Below, piece after piece: positions 50,401 through 59,720 of a stretch of 64,000 nucleotides of DNA. Position numbers and translations under genes: made by a program. The number at the start of each line of letters is the position of its first letter. Position 1 is the first letter of the stretch. A model generated the notes under the pieces. The model had not been told where the DNA came from and did not search any database. It worked only from the letters and a program-made list of their open reading frames with translations. The stretch is from QQWI01 sp964522015 (lineage in GTDB: Bacteria; Bacillota; Clostridia; Peptostreptococcales; Acidaminobacteraceae). The stretch lies in the NCBI GenBank assembly GCA_964522015.1, contig CAZFST010000015.1, positions 29,222 to 93,221 of the forward strand. Reading direction: 5' to 3'.

Positions 50401-51295
50401 AGTGTGGTCCAGGACCAAGATTAGTCAGTGACAATTCTTGAATGAATTTTTTAGTGGCGATGTTTTGGGGCATTTTTGAAGAGACGATAATGCCAATTTG
50501 CCTCAGGGGCATGTCAAGGGGGATGGTAACGGCCCTCACATTGCTGTGGTGGGGCAGGGCGTATTCGGGGACAACACCAACACCGAAGCCATGTTCCACA
50601 AAATCAAAGATAAGGTCCAAACTACTTAGCTCGATCACGGGATCAAAGGCATAGCCCGCACCTTCAAAAACAGTGGCGATAAAATCCCTGGTGGTTGCCC
50701 CTTGCTCAAGGCTAATAAAAGGTTGCTCTAACCATTCATTCAAGGGGGTAGCTTCATTTAAAGGGCTATCTTTTCTCACAATAAAAACTTCTTTAAAGGC
50801 AGCCAGGGGTTTCACCAGGGTTTCTTGGGTGGACATACCGGGCATTAAATTCACCACAGCAAGGTCCAATTCCCCGTTGATTAAAGCCCCAACGGAAATG
50901 GCTGAGGGCCGATTGGATAAAGTTAAATGAATACTGGGGTACCGTGTTTTAAAAGCACTTAAATAGGGCATTAAGATATAGCGGCAGATGGTATCTGACA
51001 CTCCGATTTTCACAGACCCTTCTTCCATTCTCACAAGACGCTTGACCTTTTGCTGGGCACTGAAGATTGTCTCCATCACCGTGGCGATATCCGCATACAG
51101 GAGTTCCCCAGCGGCGGTGAGCTTCATGCGCTTTGTAGTGCGCTCAATTAGAGTCATACCAAGGGCTTCTTCAAGTTTGGCCAGGGACTGACTCACACTG
51201 GATTGAGACACGAAAAGGGCCTTAGCGGCCTTGGAAAAACTCCCAGCCTTGACAATCTCATAAAAAGTCCGATAGTAATCCAGAGAAATATCCAT
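50399..51295 (-). CDS. LysR-family transcriptional regulator
   Basis: 298 residues. N-terminal winged helix (YYRTFYEIVKAGSFSKAAKA with LFVSQSSVSQSLAKLEEALG) and a periplasmic-binding-protein-like effector domain (VKIGVSDTICRYILMPYLSA and later GFGVGVVPEYALP). GGAGG is seven bases upstream. Divergent from purL; direct repeats ATAGATAC at 51311 and 51341 in the gap are possible sites. Its link to purine synthesis is positional only. Confidence 0.92.
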   Translation of the reverse strand: MDISLDYYRTFYEIVKAGSFSKAAKALFVSQSSVSQSLAKLEEALGMTLIERTTKRMKLTAAGELLYADIATVMETIFSAQQKVKRLVRMEEGSVKIGVSDTICRYILMPYLSAFKTRYPSIHLTLSNRPSAISVGALINGELDLAVVNLMPGMSTQETLVKPLAAFKEVFIVRKDSPLNEATPLNEWLEQPFISLEQGATTRDFIATVFEGAGYAFDPVIELSSLDLIFDFVEHGFGVGVVPEYALPHHSNVRAVTIPLDMPLRQIGIIVSSKMPQNIATKKFIQELSLTNLGPGPH

Positions 51296-51448
51296 TCATT
51301 AACCTCCGTAATAGATACATGAGTAATATTAATAATAATTATAGATACTTCTGTGATAAAATCAAGAGGAAATTATGAAACTAAAATAAGCTTTATTGGA
51401 AACTAAGTAGTCGTTATTTAGAAGTAGGCCTTAAGCATGGGTAAATAT

Positions 51449-51460
51449 CCGAAAATTCGG
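51449..51460. promoter_or_regulatory. PurBox-like palindrome before purL
   Basis: CCGAAAATTCGG, preceded by ATAT, resembles the Bacillus PurR box AWWWCCGAACWWT with one change. It lies 40 bases before the purL start. Motif match by eye. Confidence 0.35.
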
Positions 51461-51499
51461 TGCGATAAGACAGGGCGATGCCCACGAAAGGCGGTTTGC

Positions 51500-54400
51500 A
51501 TGGTTGTTCGTTATTATGTTGAGAAACGCAAAGGTTTTGACGTTGAGGCGGGTCATTTGGCCAAAGCCCTTAAAGAAAATTTGGGTCTGACGGGCCTAAA
51601 ATCCTTGAGACAGCTTAACGGCTACGATCTTGAAGGGGTGCAAGAAGCGCTATTGCCAGCGGTGGCCCACAATATTCTTTCGGAAACCAACGTGGATTGG
51701 GTCTACCCAGCAGATTTTGATGTCACAACCAGCGATTTTTACTTTGCGGTGGCCTTTTTACCAGGTCAATTTGATCAAAGGGCTGATTCTGCGGCTGAAT
51801 GTATCCAGATTTTAAGCGGGGATGTGCGCCCTGACGTGCGGGCATTCAAACTCTATCTATTAAATGGAACGTTTACAGAGGAAGAAAAAACTAGCATTAA
51901 AAAATATATGATCAATCCAGTGGACTCTATGGAAATGCCACTGGCGGTACCTAAAGCTGTGAAGATGGCCTTTGAAGTGCCCCACACAGTGCCAGAAGTT
52001 GCTGGCTTTATCGGTTTTGACGCTGAAGAAATGGCTACATTTGCAGCTGAAATGGGCTTTGCCATGACCCAGGACGATTTGGTCCATGTTCAAAAGTACT
52101 TTAAAGAAGAGGGTAGAAATCCCTTTGAAACAGAACTGAAGGCCATTGATACCTATTGGTCGGACCACTGTAGACACACCACGTTCTTAACGGCCATAGA
52201 AAGTGTTGAAATCGCTGATGGCAAGGGGATGGCCCCAATTGAAGCAGCCTATAACCGTTACCTAGCGGTTAGAAATGATGTTTACGGAGACACTGAAAGA
52301 CCAGTTACTTTGATGGATCTGGCTGTGATTGCCATGAAAGATGCCAAGCGCACAGGGGATTTAGATAATTTAGATGAATCGGAAGAAATCAATGCTTGTA
52401 GCATTGAGATTCCCGTTAATACAAGCACAGGTAAAGAAGATTGGTTGTTGATGTTTAAAAATGAAACCCACAACCATCCAACGGAGATTGAGCCCTTTGG
52501 TGGTGCAGCCACTTGCTTGGGCGGTGCTATTAGGGATCCCCTATCGGGCCGTGCCTATGTTTACCAAGCCATGCGTGTTACAGGTGCTGCAAATCCACAT
52601 ACTCCGCTTTCTGAAACGCTTCCGGGCAAATTGCCCCAAAGAAAAATCACAAGGGACGCTGCAAGGGGCTATGCTTCTTACGGTAACCAAATAGGCCTGG
52701 CAACTGGTCAGGTAGCTGAAGTTTACCATCCAAACTTTGTGGCAAAGCGTATGGAAGTTGGCGCTGTGATTGCAGCTTGTCCAAAGGATTTTGTCAGACG
52801 TGAAACCCCTGTGGCTGGGGACGTTGTGATTTTAGTCGGCGGCAGAACGGGTAGAGATGGTTGCGGCGGTGCAACCGGTTCTTCAAAAGAACATACAGAA
52901 GAGTCGATTTTCGCCTGTGGGGCAGAAGTACAAAAGGGTAATGCTCCAACTGAACGTAAAATTCAAAGACTATTTAGAAATAAAGAACTGACACAGTTGA
53001 TCAAGCGTTGTAATGACTTTGGCGCAGGTGGCGTATCCGTTGCCATTGGTGAAATTGCAGATTCTATCGATATCAATTTGGATTTAGTGGCTAAAAAATA
53101 TGAGGGCTTAGATGGTACAGAACTGGCCATTTCTGAGTCTCAAGAGCGTATGGCAGTTGTGGTTGAACCCAAAGATGTTGCAGCATTTTTAGAGGCGGCA
53201 GAAAAAGAAAACGTGGAAGCCAAAGTGGTTGCCACCATTACGGATTCTGGTCGCCTAAGAATGTTCTGGAAGGGCGAGGCCATTGTTGATGTGAGCCGAG
53301 CATTCCTTGACACAAATGGTGTCCGTCAAACCACTGGCGTATCTGTAGCAGCTTACGATGGGTCGGAAACTTTCTTCAAGCCAACCATGACAGAAGACAC
53401 AAGTGTTGTGTGGCAGTTGCAGCAGCAACTGAAAGACTTGAATATCACTTCACAAAAGGGCCTTCAAGAAATGTTCGATGCCACAATCGGCTCAGGCACA
53501 GTGCTGATGCCCCTTGGTGGCAAGCACCAATTGACGCCGGTTGACGGCATGGTGGCTAAGATTCCTGTCCTTGGCAAAGAAACCACAACTTGTTCTGCTA
53601 TGACCTTTGGCTATATGCCAGTCCTTGCTTCTCATAGCCCATTCCACGGCGCTTACTATGCGGTGGTGGCTTCTTTGGCAAAACTGGTTGCCCTGGGCTT
53701 TGACATCACAAAAACAAGACTCTCTTTCCAAGAATACTTTGAAAAACTGGGCAAAGACCCTGTTAAATGGGGCAAGCCTTTCAGCGCCCTCCTCGGCGCC
53801 TTTGCCGTGCAAGATGCCCTGCGCATACCCGCCATCGGCGGCAAAGACAGCATGTCCGGCACCTTCAAGGACATTGACGTGCCACCAACCCTGATCTCCT
53901 TTGCCGTCAACCACGGGGAAGTTTCCCAGGTAATTTCCCCTGAGTTAAAGGGCGCGGGGCACGTGGTAGTGGCGTATATGCCGCCTTACCAAGCAGATGA
54001 CATGCTGAACCTTGACACCTTAAAATCTGACTACGCGGCACTTTACAAGCACATGGCGGCCGGTGAAATCCTGTCTGCAAAAGCCATTGGAGAAGGTGGC
54101 ATGCTAGCGGCCCTTACCATTATGGCCATGGGCAATGGCATTGGCTTTGAAATCGACCACGGCTCCATTGATACCCTGTCAACACCTTGGTACGGCGGTC
54201 TTTTACTTGAAATCCATAGAGACACCTTCCTGACGGTGCCCCATGCGGCAATCGCCCTTACAAGAGAAGACCACATGGTGATCATCGGTGAAGAATCCAC
54301 CACCCTAGAGCATTTAGGTGTTTCTTACACAGGTGGCCTGGAAGAAATCTTCCCAAGTGTTGAAGAAGCCACAGGCGTTGTTGAAACCCTTGCTTATCAA

Positions 54401-55234
54401 ACCGAAAACCGCTTTAAAGCAGCCATCTTAACTGCAAAACCACAGGTCTTTATCCCGGTTTTCCCAGGGACTAATTGCGAATACGATATGGCAAGAGCCT
54501 TCCAAAACGAAGGTGCCAACACCCAGATTCAAGTCTTTAGAAACTTGACACCACAAGCCTTACAAGAAAGTCTTGAAGCCATGGTTAAGGCCATTGAAAA
54601 ATCCCAAATCATAGCATTACCTGGTGGCTTTAGTGCCGGTGACGAACCAGACGGCAGCGCTAAGTTTATCGCCACTGTCTTTAGAAACCCACAGATTACA
54701 GAAGCTGTCATGAAGCTCCTTAAGGAGCGGGATGGTTTGATGCTGGGTATTTGCAATGGCTTCCAAGCCCTTGTCAAGTTAGGCCTTATCGCCCACGGTG
54801 ATATTAGACCCCTAACTGAAAACGATCCAACCCTGACTTACAACCAAATCAGCCGACACGTGTCAACCATGGCAACCATTAAAGTGGCTTCTAACAATTC
54901 ACCATGGTTGTCCACATCAAGGGTTGGGGATGTTTATAAAGTGGCTATTTCCCACGGTGAAGGTCGCTTTGTAGCTGACCAAAAGGCCCTGGACAGGTTG
55001 ATTGCTGGTGGCCAAATAGCCACTCAATATGTTGACTTATCAGGGGCTGCCACCATGGATGGCCGCTACAATATCAATGGCTCAACCTATGCCATTGAAG
55101 GGGCTGTCAGTCCCGATGGCCGTGTCCTTGGCAAGATGGGTCACACGGAGCGTTTAACAGAAGGTCTTTACAAAAACATTCCAGGTGCCTTTGATATGCC
55201 TATTTTCAAGGCTGGCGTTGATTATTTCAAATAA
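51500..55234 (+). CDS. purL: Phosphoribosylformylglycinamidine synthase, single chain
   Basis: About 1244 residues from ATG 51500, where family homology (MVVRYYVEKRKGFDVEAGHL) begins; the open frame reaches 51437 but its extra 21 residues are unlike the family. Contains the synthetase part (FKNETHNHPTEIEPFGGAATC and GGKDSMSGTF) and a C-terminal class I glutaminase with nucleophile LGICNGFQALVKLG and the late SHGEGRF. It converts FGAR to FGAM with glutamine and ATP. The long one-chain form is usual in Clostridia and Gram-negatives, not in Bacillus. Head of the purine cluster. Confidence 0.95.
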   Translation: MVVRYYVEKRKGFDVEAGHLAKALKENLGLTGLKSLRQLNGYDLEGVQEALLPAVAHNILSETNVDWVYPADFDVTTSDFYFAVAFLPGQFDQRADSAAECIQILSGDVRPDVRAFKLYLLNGTFTEEEKTSIKKYMINPVDSMEMPLAVPKAVKMAFEVPHTVPEVAGFIGFDAEEMATFAAEMGFAMTQDDLVHVQKYFKEEGRNPFETELKAIDTYWSDHCRHTTFLTAIESVEIADGKGMAPIEAAYNRYLAVRNDVYGDTERPVTLMDLAVIAMKDAKRTGDLDNLDESEEINACSIEIPVNTSTGKEDWLLMFKNETHNHPTEIEPFGGAATCLGGAIRDPLSGRAYVYQAMRVTGAANPHTPLSETLPGKLPQRKITRDAARGYASYGNQIGLATGQVAEVYHPNFVAKRMEVGAVIAACPKDFVRRETPVAGDVVILVGGRTGRDGCGGATGSSKEHTEESIFACGAEVQKGNAPTERKIQRLFRNKELTQLIKRCNDFGAGGVSVAIGEIADSIDINLDLVAKKYEGLDGTELAISESQERMAVVVEPKDVAAFLEAAEKENVEAKVVATITDSGRLRMFWKGEAIVDVSRAFLDTNGVRQTTGVSVAAYDGSETFFKPTMTEDTSVVWQLQQQLKDLNITSQKGLQEMFDATIGSGTVLMPLGGKHQLTPVDGMVAKIPVLGKETTTCSAMTFGYMPVLASHSPFHGAYYAVVASLAKLVALGFDITKTRLSFQEYFEKLGKDPVKWGKPFSALLGAFAVQDALRIPAIGGKDSMSGTFKDIDVPPTLISFAVNHGEVSQVISPELKGAGHVVVAYMPPYQADDMLNLDTLKSDYAALYKHMAAGEILSAKAIGEGGMLAALTIMAMGNGIGFEIDHGSIDTLSTPWYGGLLLEIHRDTFLTVPHAAIALTREDHMVIIGEESTTLEHLGVSYTGGLEEIFPSVEEATGVVETLAYQTENRFKAAILTAKPQVFIPVFPGTNCEYDMARAFQNEGANTQIQVFRNLTPQALQESLEAMVKAIEKSQIIALPGGFSAGDEPDGSAKFIATVFRNPQITEAVMKLLKERDGLMLGICNGFQALVKLGLIAHGDIRPLTENDPTLTYNQISRHVSTMATIKVASNNSPWLSTSRVGDVYKVAISHGEGRFVADQKALDRLIAGGQIATQYVDLSGAATMDGRYNINGSTYAIEGAVSPDGRVLGKMGHTERLTEGLYKNIPGAFDMPIFKAGVDYFK

Positions 55235-55256
55235 TGTTCGTTTTGTGGCGAACATT
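55233..55256. promoter_or_regulatory. Inverted repeat upstream of purE
   Basis: AATGTTCG and CGAACATT are exact complements across eight bases; CGAACATT fits the CGAACWWT core of Bacillus PurR boxes, though the arms are in the opposite order. It sits about 37 bases before the -35. It could instead be a weak hairpin at the end of purL. Confidence 0.4.
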
Positions 55257-55292
55257 TAATTATTAATTTAGCTTAATGAAGGGTTATTTAAG

Positions 55293-55321
55293 TTGAAAAC
55301 CGTCCGGGAGTTTGGTAAAAT
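55293..55321 (+). promoter_or_regulatory. Internal promoter before purE
   Basis: TTGAAA (55293-55298), 17 bases, TAAAAT (55316-55321). Lets purE-purD be transcribed apart from purL. Confidence 0.7.
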
Positions 55322-55366
55322 GAGGCTAGACTCCAACTACTAAGTGAAAACCGAGAGGAGCAAAGG

Positions 55367-55858
55367 GTGAAAGTTGCAATTTTAATGGGAAGTGATTCGG
55401 ATTACAGTGTTGTTAAAGGTGCGATTGATGTCTTAAAGCGTTTTAATGTTGAAACGGTTGTTCGTGTTTTATCAGCCCACAGAACCCCCCACGAAACAGT
55501 GGCTTTTGTAGAACAAGCAGAAAAAGATGGTGTTGAACTCTTTATCGGTTGTGCTGGTAAAGCAGCCCACCTTGCAGGGGTTATTGCAGGGGTATCTCCA
55601 CTACCAGTGATTGGTCTACCCATTGTCTCTTCTACAATGGACGGTTTAGATTCACTGCTTTCTATGGTTCAAATGCCAAGTGGCGTTCCAGTTGCAACAG
55701 TTGCCATCAACGGAGCAGAAAATGCAGGTCTTTTGGCAGTACAGATGCTTTCAATCAAATACCCAGTTCTGCGAGAGGGTTTTATTGCCTTCAAGCAAGA
55801 AATGGCTCAGCAAGTCCACATTAAAAACGCGAAACTACAAGAATTGCTAAACGCTTAG
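55367..55858 (+). CDS. purE: N5-carboxyaminoimidazole ribonucleotide mutase
   Basis: 163 residues from GTG 55367 after GAGAGGAG. Family core VAILMGSDSDYSVVKGAIDV, VLSAHRTPHETVAF and GCAGKAAHLAGVIAG. Class I PurE converts N5-CAIR to CAIR and normally works with PurK, which is not in the window. Twelve bases before purC. Confidence 0.95.
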   Translation: MKVAILMGSDSDYSVVKGAIDVLKRFNVETVVRVLSAHRTPHETVAFVEQAEKDGVELFIGCAGKAAHLAGVIAGVSPLPVIGLPIVSSTMDGLDSLLSMVQMPSGVPVATVAINGAENAGLLAVQMLSIKYPVLREGFIAFKQEMAQQVHIKNAKLQELLNA

Positions 55859-55870
55859 GAGGCTAAAAAC

Positions 55871-56569
55871 ATGGAAAACTTTAAAATGTTGTACGAAGGC
55901 AAAGCAAAACGTGTTTACGAAACAGCAGAAGCAGATGTATTTCGCATTGAGTATAAAGATGATGCAACAGCTTTTAACGGCGAAAAGAAGGGTACCATTG
56001 TCGGCAAGGGCGTTGTTAACAATAAAATGACAGCAAAAGTCTTCACTATGTTGGCTGAAAAAGGGATTCCAACCCACTTTATCAAACTCCTTAGCGATAA
56101 CGAGCAGTTGGTTAAAGCCGTTACAATCTTGCCACTTGAAGTCATTATCAGAAACGTCATTGCCGGTTCTATGGCAAAGCGTCTTGGCATTGAAGAAGGC
56201 ACAGAAACAAACCACACTATCTTGGAATTCAGCTACAAAAACGATGCTTACGGCGATCCTTTAATCAACGACGACCATGCCATTGCCATGGGTCTTGCAA
56301 CACCTGAGCAAATTGCAACGGTTAGAAAATATACTTTTATGATCAACGATGCCCTTAAAGCCTACTTTTTAGAGCGCGGTATCAAACTCGTTGACTTCAA
56401 AATTGAGTTTGGCCTCTACAAAGGGGAAGTGATTTTGGCAGACGAAATTTCACCGGATACTTGCCGTTTGTGGGATATCGAAACCGGTAAAAAACTTGAC
56501 AAAGACCGTTTCCGTAGGGATATGGGAGATGTTGAAGAAGTTTATCAAGAAGTGCTTGGCAGACTCTAA
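55871..56569 (+). CDS. purC: SAICAR synthase
   Basis: 232 residues. LYEGKAKRVYETAEADVF at the start, PLEVIIRNVIAGSMAKRLGI, LVDFKIEFG and LADEISPDTCRLWD. Joins CAIR and aspartate with ATP. AGGAGG before the ATG overlaps the purE end region. Confidence 0.96.
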   Translation: MENFKMLYEGKAKRVYETAEADVFRIEYKDDATAFNGEKKGTIVGKGVVNNKMTAKVFTMLAEKGIPTHFIKLLSDNEQLVKAVTILPLEVIIRNVIAGSMAKRLGIEEGTETNHTILEFSYKNDAYGDPLINDDHAIAMGLATPEQIATVRKYTFMINDALKAYFLERGIKLVDFKIEFGLYKGEVILADEISPDTCRLWDIETGKKLDKDRFRRDMGDVEEVYQEVLGRL

Positions 56570-56601
56570 GCCTAAACCGGTCTTAAGGACAAGGAGAATT
56601 C

Positions 56602-58017
56602 ATGGAAATCTTTTCAGATAAACTTAAAGAAGAATGCGGCGTCATCGGCATTTATAAGCAAGGCGAAGAGGCCCTAGCCCACATGCTTTGCTATGGTCTT
56701 GTTTCCCTTCAGCATAGGGGTCAAGAAAGCGCTGGCATCGCCATCAACCGTCAAGGTAAATCCTCTTATTATAAAGAGATGGGCCTTGTGCAAGAAGTCT
56801 TTAATGACGCTGTTCTCGAACGCCTTGGTACAGGTGATATCGGTATCGGCCATGTCCGTTACTCAACCACTGGCGAGAGCTATGTGGCCAATGCTCAGCC
56901 CCTAGTGGTCCAATATAGAGGGGGTTCCATCGCCTTGGCCCATAATGGCAATTTAGTCAATGCAGGCCGATTGAGAGAAGAACTTGAAGACGTGGGCACC
57001 ATTTTCACCACTTCAATCGACACAGAAGTGATTGCAAATCTCTTTGCCCGTCACTATAATTTAGGTTTTAAAGATAGCTTGATCAAAACCCTTGAAAAAA
57101 TAGAAGGGGCATACGCCCTGGTCATCACCTGCGAAGACAAACTCATTGGCGTAAGAGACCCATTTGGTCTTAGACCCCTTTGTATTGGCCAGTTTCCAGA
57201 TGGGGGTTACATCTTAGCTTCTGAAAGTGTTGCCCTTGATGTTGTCGGCGCTGAATTCTTAAGAGATGTTGAAAAAGGCGAAATCGTCGTGATTGACGAA
57301 GAAGGCATCACCAGCTACACCTACAGCAGCGGCTGCAGAAAAGCGGTATGCTCCTTTGAATATGTTTACTTTGCTCGTCCAGACTCCATTATGGATGGCA
57401 AAAGTATTTACGTTTCCCGTGTGAACGCGGGACGGACCCTTGCAAAAGAGTACCCTGTGGATGCGGATATGGTCATTGCTGTACCGGATTCTGGTATTGC
57501 AGCAGCCATTGGTTTTGCAGAAGAGTCAGGTATTCCTTATGGGGTAGGCATGATTAAAAACAAATATATGGGTAGAACCTTTATTCAACCGGATCAAAAG
57601 TCCCGTGAATTAGCAGTACGTCTGAAGTTAAATGTTCTCAAGGATGACGTCCGCGGTAAGCGACTTGTCCTGATTGACGACTCCATTGTCCGCGGAACCA
57701 CGAGCAGACGGATAGTGGACATGTTAAAAGCCGCAGGTGCAACGGAAGTTCATGTTCGCGTGAGCTCGCCACCAGTAACCCACGGTTGTTTCTTTGGTAT
57801 TGATACCCCTAGCACGGACCAACTTGTGGGCCACACCCATACACTTGAAGAAATTCGGGACATGATCCACGCTGATTCTTTAGGTTACCTGGGTATTGAC
57901 GGCTTGGTTGAGTCCATTGGTCAGCCTTATCAAAGATTGTGTACCGCTTGCTTTAATGGGGATTACCCAATGCCGGTTCCACTTATGGCAAACAAGTTTG
58001 AATTCGAGAAGGAATAA
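56602..58017 (+). CDS. purF: Amidophosphoribosyltransferase
   Basis: 471 residues. An 11-residue propeptide (MEIFSDKLKEE) precedes nucleophile Cys12 (CGVIGIY), as in the Bacillus enzyme that is processed after Fe-S assembly. Cys at RKAVCSFEYVY, at VTHGCFFGID and the CTAC pair near the end (LCTACFNGDYP) fit the 4Fe-4S ligands. PRPP site VLIDDSIVRGTTSRRIV. Makes phosphoribosylamine, the first step of the pathway. Confidence 0.96.
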   Translation: MEIFSDKLKEECGVIGIYKQGEEALAHMLCYGLVSLQHRGQESAGIAINRQGKSSYYKEMGLVQEVFNDAVLERLGTGDIGIGHVRYSTTGESYVANAQPLVVQYRGGSIALAHNGNLVNAGRLREELEDVGTIFTTSIDTEVIANLFARHYNLGFKDSLIKTLEKIEGAYALVITCEDKLIGVRDPFGLRPLCIGQFPDGGYILASESVALDVVGAEFLRDVEKGEIVVIDEEGITSYTYSSGCRKAVCSFEYVYFARPDSIMDGKSIYVSRVNAGRTLAKEYPVDADMVIAVPDSGIAAAIGFAEESGIPYGVGMIKNKYMGRTFIQPDQKSRELAVRLKLNVLKDDVRGKRLVLIDDSIVRGTTSRRIVDMLKAAGATEVHVRVSSPPVTHGCFFGIDTPSTDQLVGHTHTLEEIRDMIHADSLGYLGIDGLVESIGQPYQRLCTACFNGDYPMPVPLMANKFEFEKE

Positions 58018-58046
58018 GACCGTTCGACAAGAACGAAGGAGATATT

Positions 58047-59078
58047 ATGTCTGAGAAGATTACCTATAAAGATGCTGGGGTCAATATTGAAGAGGGTTAC
58101 CTTGCTGTTGAAAAGATGAAAGAGCATGTCAAAAGCACCTTTAATGCCAATGTACTGACGGATATCGGTAGCTTTGGTGGCCTTTTTCAGCTCCCTATGG
58201 GTGGGCTTGAAGAGCCTGTTTTGGTTTCGGGCACTGATGGTGTCGGCACAAAACTCAAGATTGCTTTTATGGCGGATGTTCACGATACCGTGGGTCAAGA
58301 TTTAGTGGCCATGTGCGTCAACGACGTTCTTTGCCAAGGTGCTACACCCCTTTTCTTCTTAGATTATTTGGCCACTGGCCGCTTAGTTGCAGATAAAGCA
58401 GCTGATCTTGTCAAGGGTATTGCCGATGGCTGCCGCTTGGCAGGTTGCGCCCTAATCGGTGGAGAAACTGCAGAAATGCCTGGTTTTTACGCTGACGGTG
58501 AGTATGACATGGCTGGCTTTACAGTTGGTGTTGTTGATAAAAAGAAAATCATCGACGGCTCTACCATTGTTGCTGGTGACGTTTTGATTGGTTTGCCTTC
58601 TTCAGGTATCCACTCCAATGGATATTCCCTTGTTAGAAAACTAGTCTTTGATGTGGCTGGTCTTGGCCTTGGTGATCAATTGGCCGATACGGGCATGACG
58701 GTTCAAGAAGCCCTTTTGACGCCGACTGCTATTTATGTAAAGCCTGTTCTTAAAGCCATTAAAACAGGTGCTATCAAGGGTGCTGCCCATATTACCGGCG
58801 GCGGCTTTATTGAAAATATTCCACGGACCATTCCAAAGGGTCTTAGCGTTAAAATTGACCGCTCTGGTTGGGAAGTGCCAAAGTTATTTAAAACCCTTCA
58901 AGCCCTTGGCAACTTAGAAGATTCGGATGTGTTCAACACCTTTAATATGGGCATTGGTTTTGTTATGGTTGTGAGCCAAGACAATGTTGCCACTGTTCTT
59001 GAAGCCCTTGCCACTGAAAATGTTTTAGGGTATTTGATCGGTCAAGTGGTTTCGGGAGATCAAGGCGTTATTTTATGA
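58047..59078 (+). CDS. purM: AIR synthase
   Basis: 343 residues. TYKDAGVNIEEGYLAVEKMK, LVSGTDGVGTKLKIAF, DLVAMCVNDVLCQGATPLFF and HITGGGFIENIPR mark the family. Closes the imidazole ring of FGAM with ATP. Overlaps purN by four bases (ATGA). Confidence 0.96.
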   Translation: MSEKITYKDAGVNIEEGYLAVEKMKEHVKSTFNANVLTDIGSFGGLFQLPMGGLEEPVLVSGTDGVGTKLKIAFMADVHDTVGQDLVAMCVNDVLCQGATPLFFLDYLATGRLVADKAADLVKGIADGCRLAGCALIGGETAEMPGFYADGEYDMAGFTVGVVDKKKIIDGSTIVAGDVLIGLPSSGIHSNGYSLVRKLVFDVAGLGLGDQLADTGMTVQEALLTPTAIYVKPVLKAIKTGAIKGAAHITGGGFIENIPRTIPKGLSVKIDRSGWEVPKLFKTLQALGNLEDSDVFNTFNMGIGFVMVVSQDNVATVLEALATENVLGYLIGQVVSGDQGVIL

Positions 59079-59719
59079 GAAAAACACTGCGTATAGCAGT
59101 TTTCACTTCAGGGTCTGGCAGTAATCTGCAGGCCCTGATTGACTCAGCACAAGAGGGCCATTTGAATAATGCCCAAATTGCCCTTGTTGTGGGTTCTAAA
59201 GAGGGTATTGGGGCTTTAGATCGGGCTCAGAAGGCTGGCATTGCCCATTGTGTCATGCAAAAGAAAGACTTTGCAACACAGGTGGATTTCGATTATAACT
59301 TGCTAATGCATTTGGCTTCAGCTGAGATTGATTTAATTGTCTTGGCAGGTTACTTGGGTATCTTATCCCAGGAGATTATCGATCGATTTCCAAATCATAT
59401 CCTGAATATTCACCCGGCCTTGATTCCTAGCTTTTGCGGCAAGGGATTTTACGGGATGCATGTCCACCGTGCAGTTTACGAAAGTGGTGTTAAAGTCACT
59501 GGGGCCACGGTCCATTTTGTGGACGGTGGCATCGACTCTGGGGCTATTCTCCTTCAAGAGTGCTGTCCCATAGCGGCCAATGATACACCAGAGTCAATAC
59601 AGAAGAAAGTCCTGGCAATCGAACATGACATACTCCCAAAAGCTGTGAAGGCCTTTGTGGATGGTCACTTGATTTGGCAGGATACCCGTGTTTTTATAAG
59701 CGAAACTTTGGAGGATTAA
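59075..59719 (+). CDS. purN: Glycinamide ribonucleotide formyltransferase
   Basis: 214 residues. VFTSGSGSNLQALID, LAGYLGILSQEII, catalytic Asn and His in HILNIHPALIPSFCGKGFYG, and Asp in FVDGGIDSGAI. Transfers formyl from 10-formyl-THF to GAR. One-carbon units may come from the glycine cleavage system at 20-26 kb; that link is inference. Ends one base before purH. Confidence 0.95.
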   Translation: MRKTLRIAVFTSGSGSNLQALIDSAQEGHLNNAQIALVVGSKEGIGALDRAQKAGIAHCVMQKKDFATQVDFDYNLLMHLASAEIDLIVLAGYLGILSQEIIDRFPNHILNIHPALIPSFCGKGFYGMHVHRAVYESGVKVTGATVHFVDGGIDSGAILLQECCPIAANDTPESIQKKVLAIEHDILPKAVKAFVDGHLIWQDTRVFISETLED

Positions 59720-59720
59720 G

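Noticed and set aside
51437..51499. Extra 21 N-terminal codons of purL
   Set aside because: They are unlike the family, contain the PurBox-like palindrome, and homology starts exactly at the internal ATG 51500.
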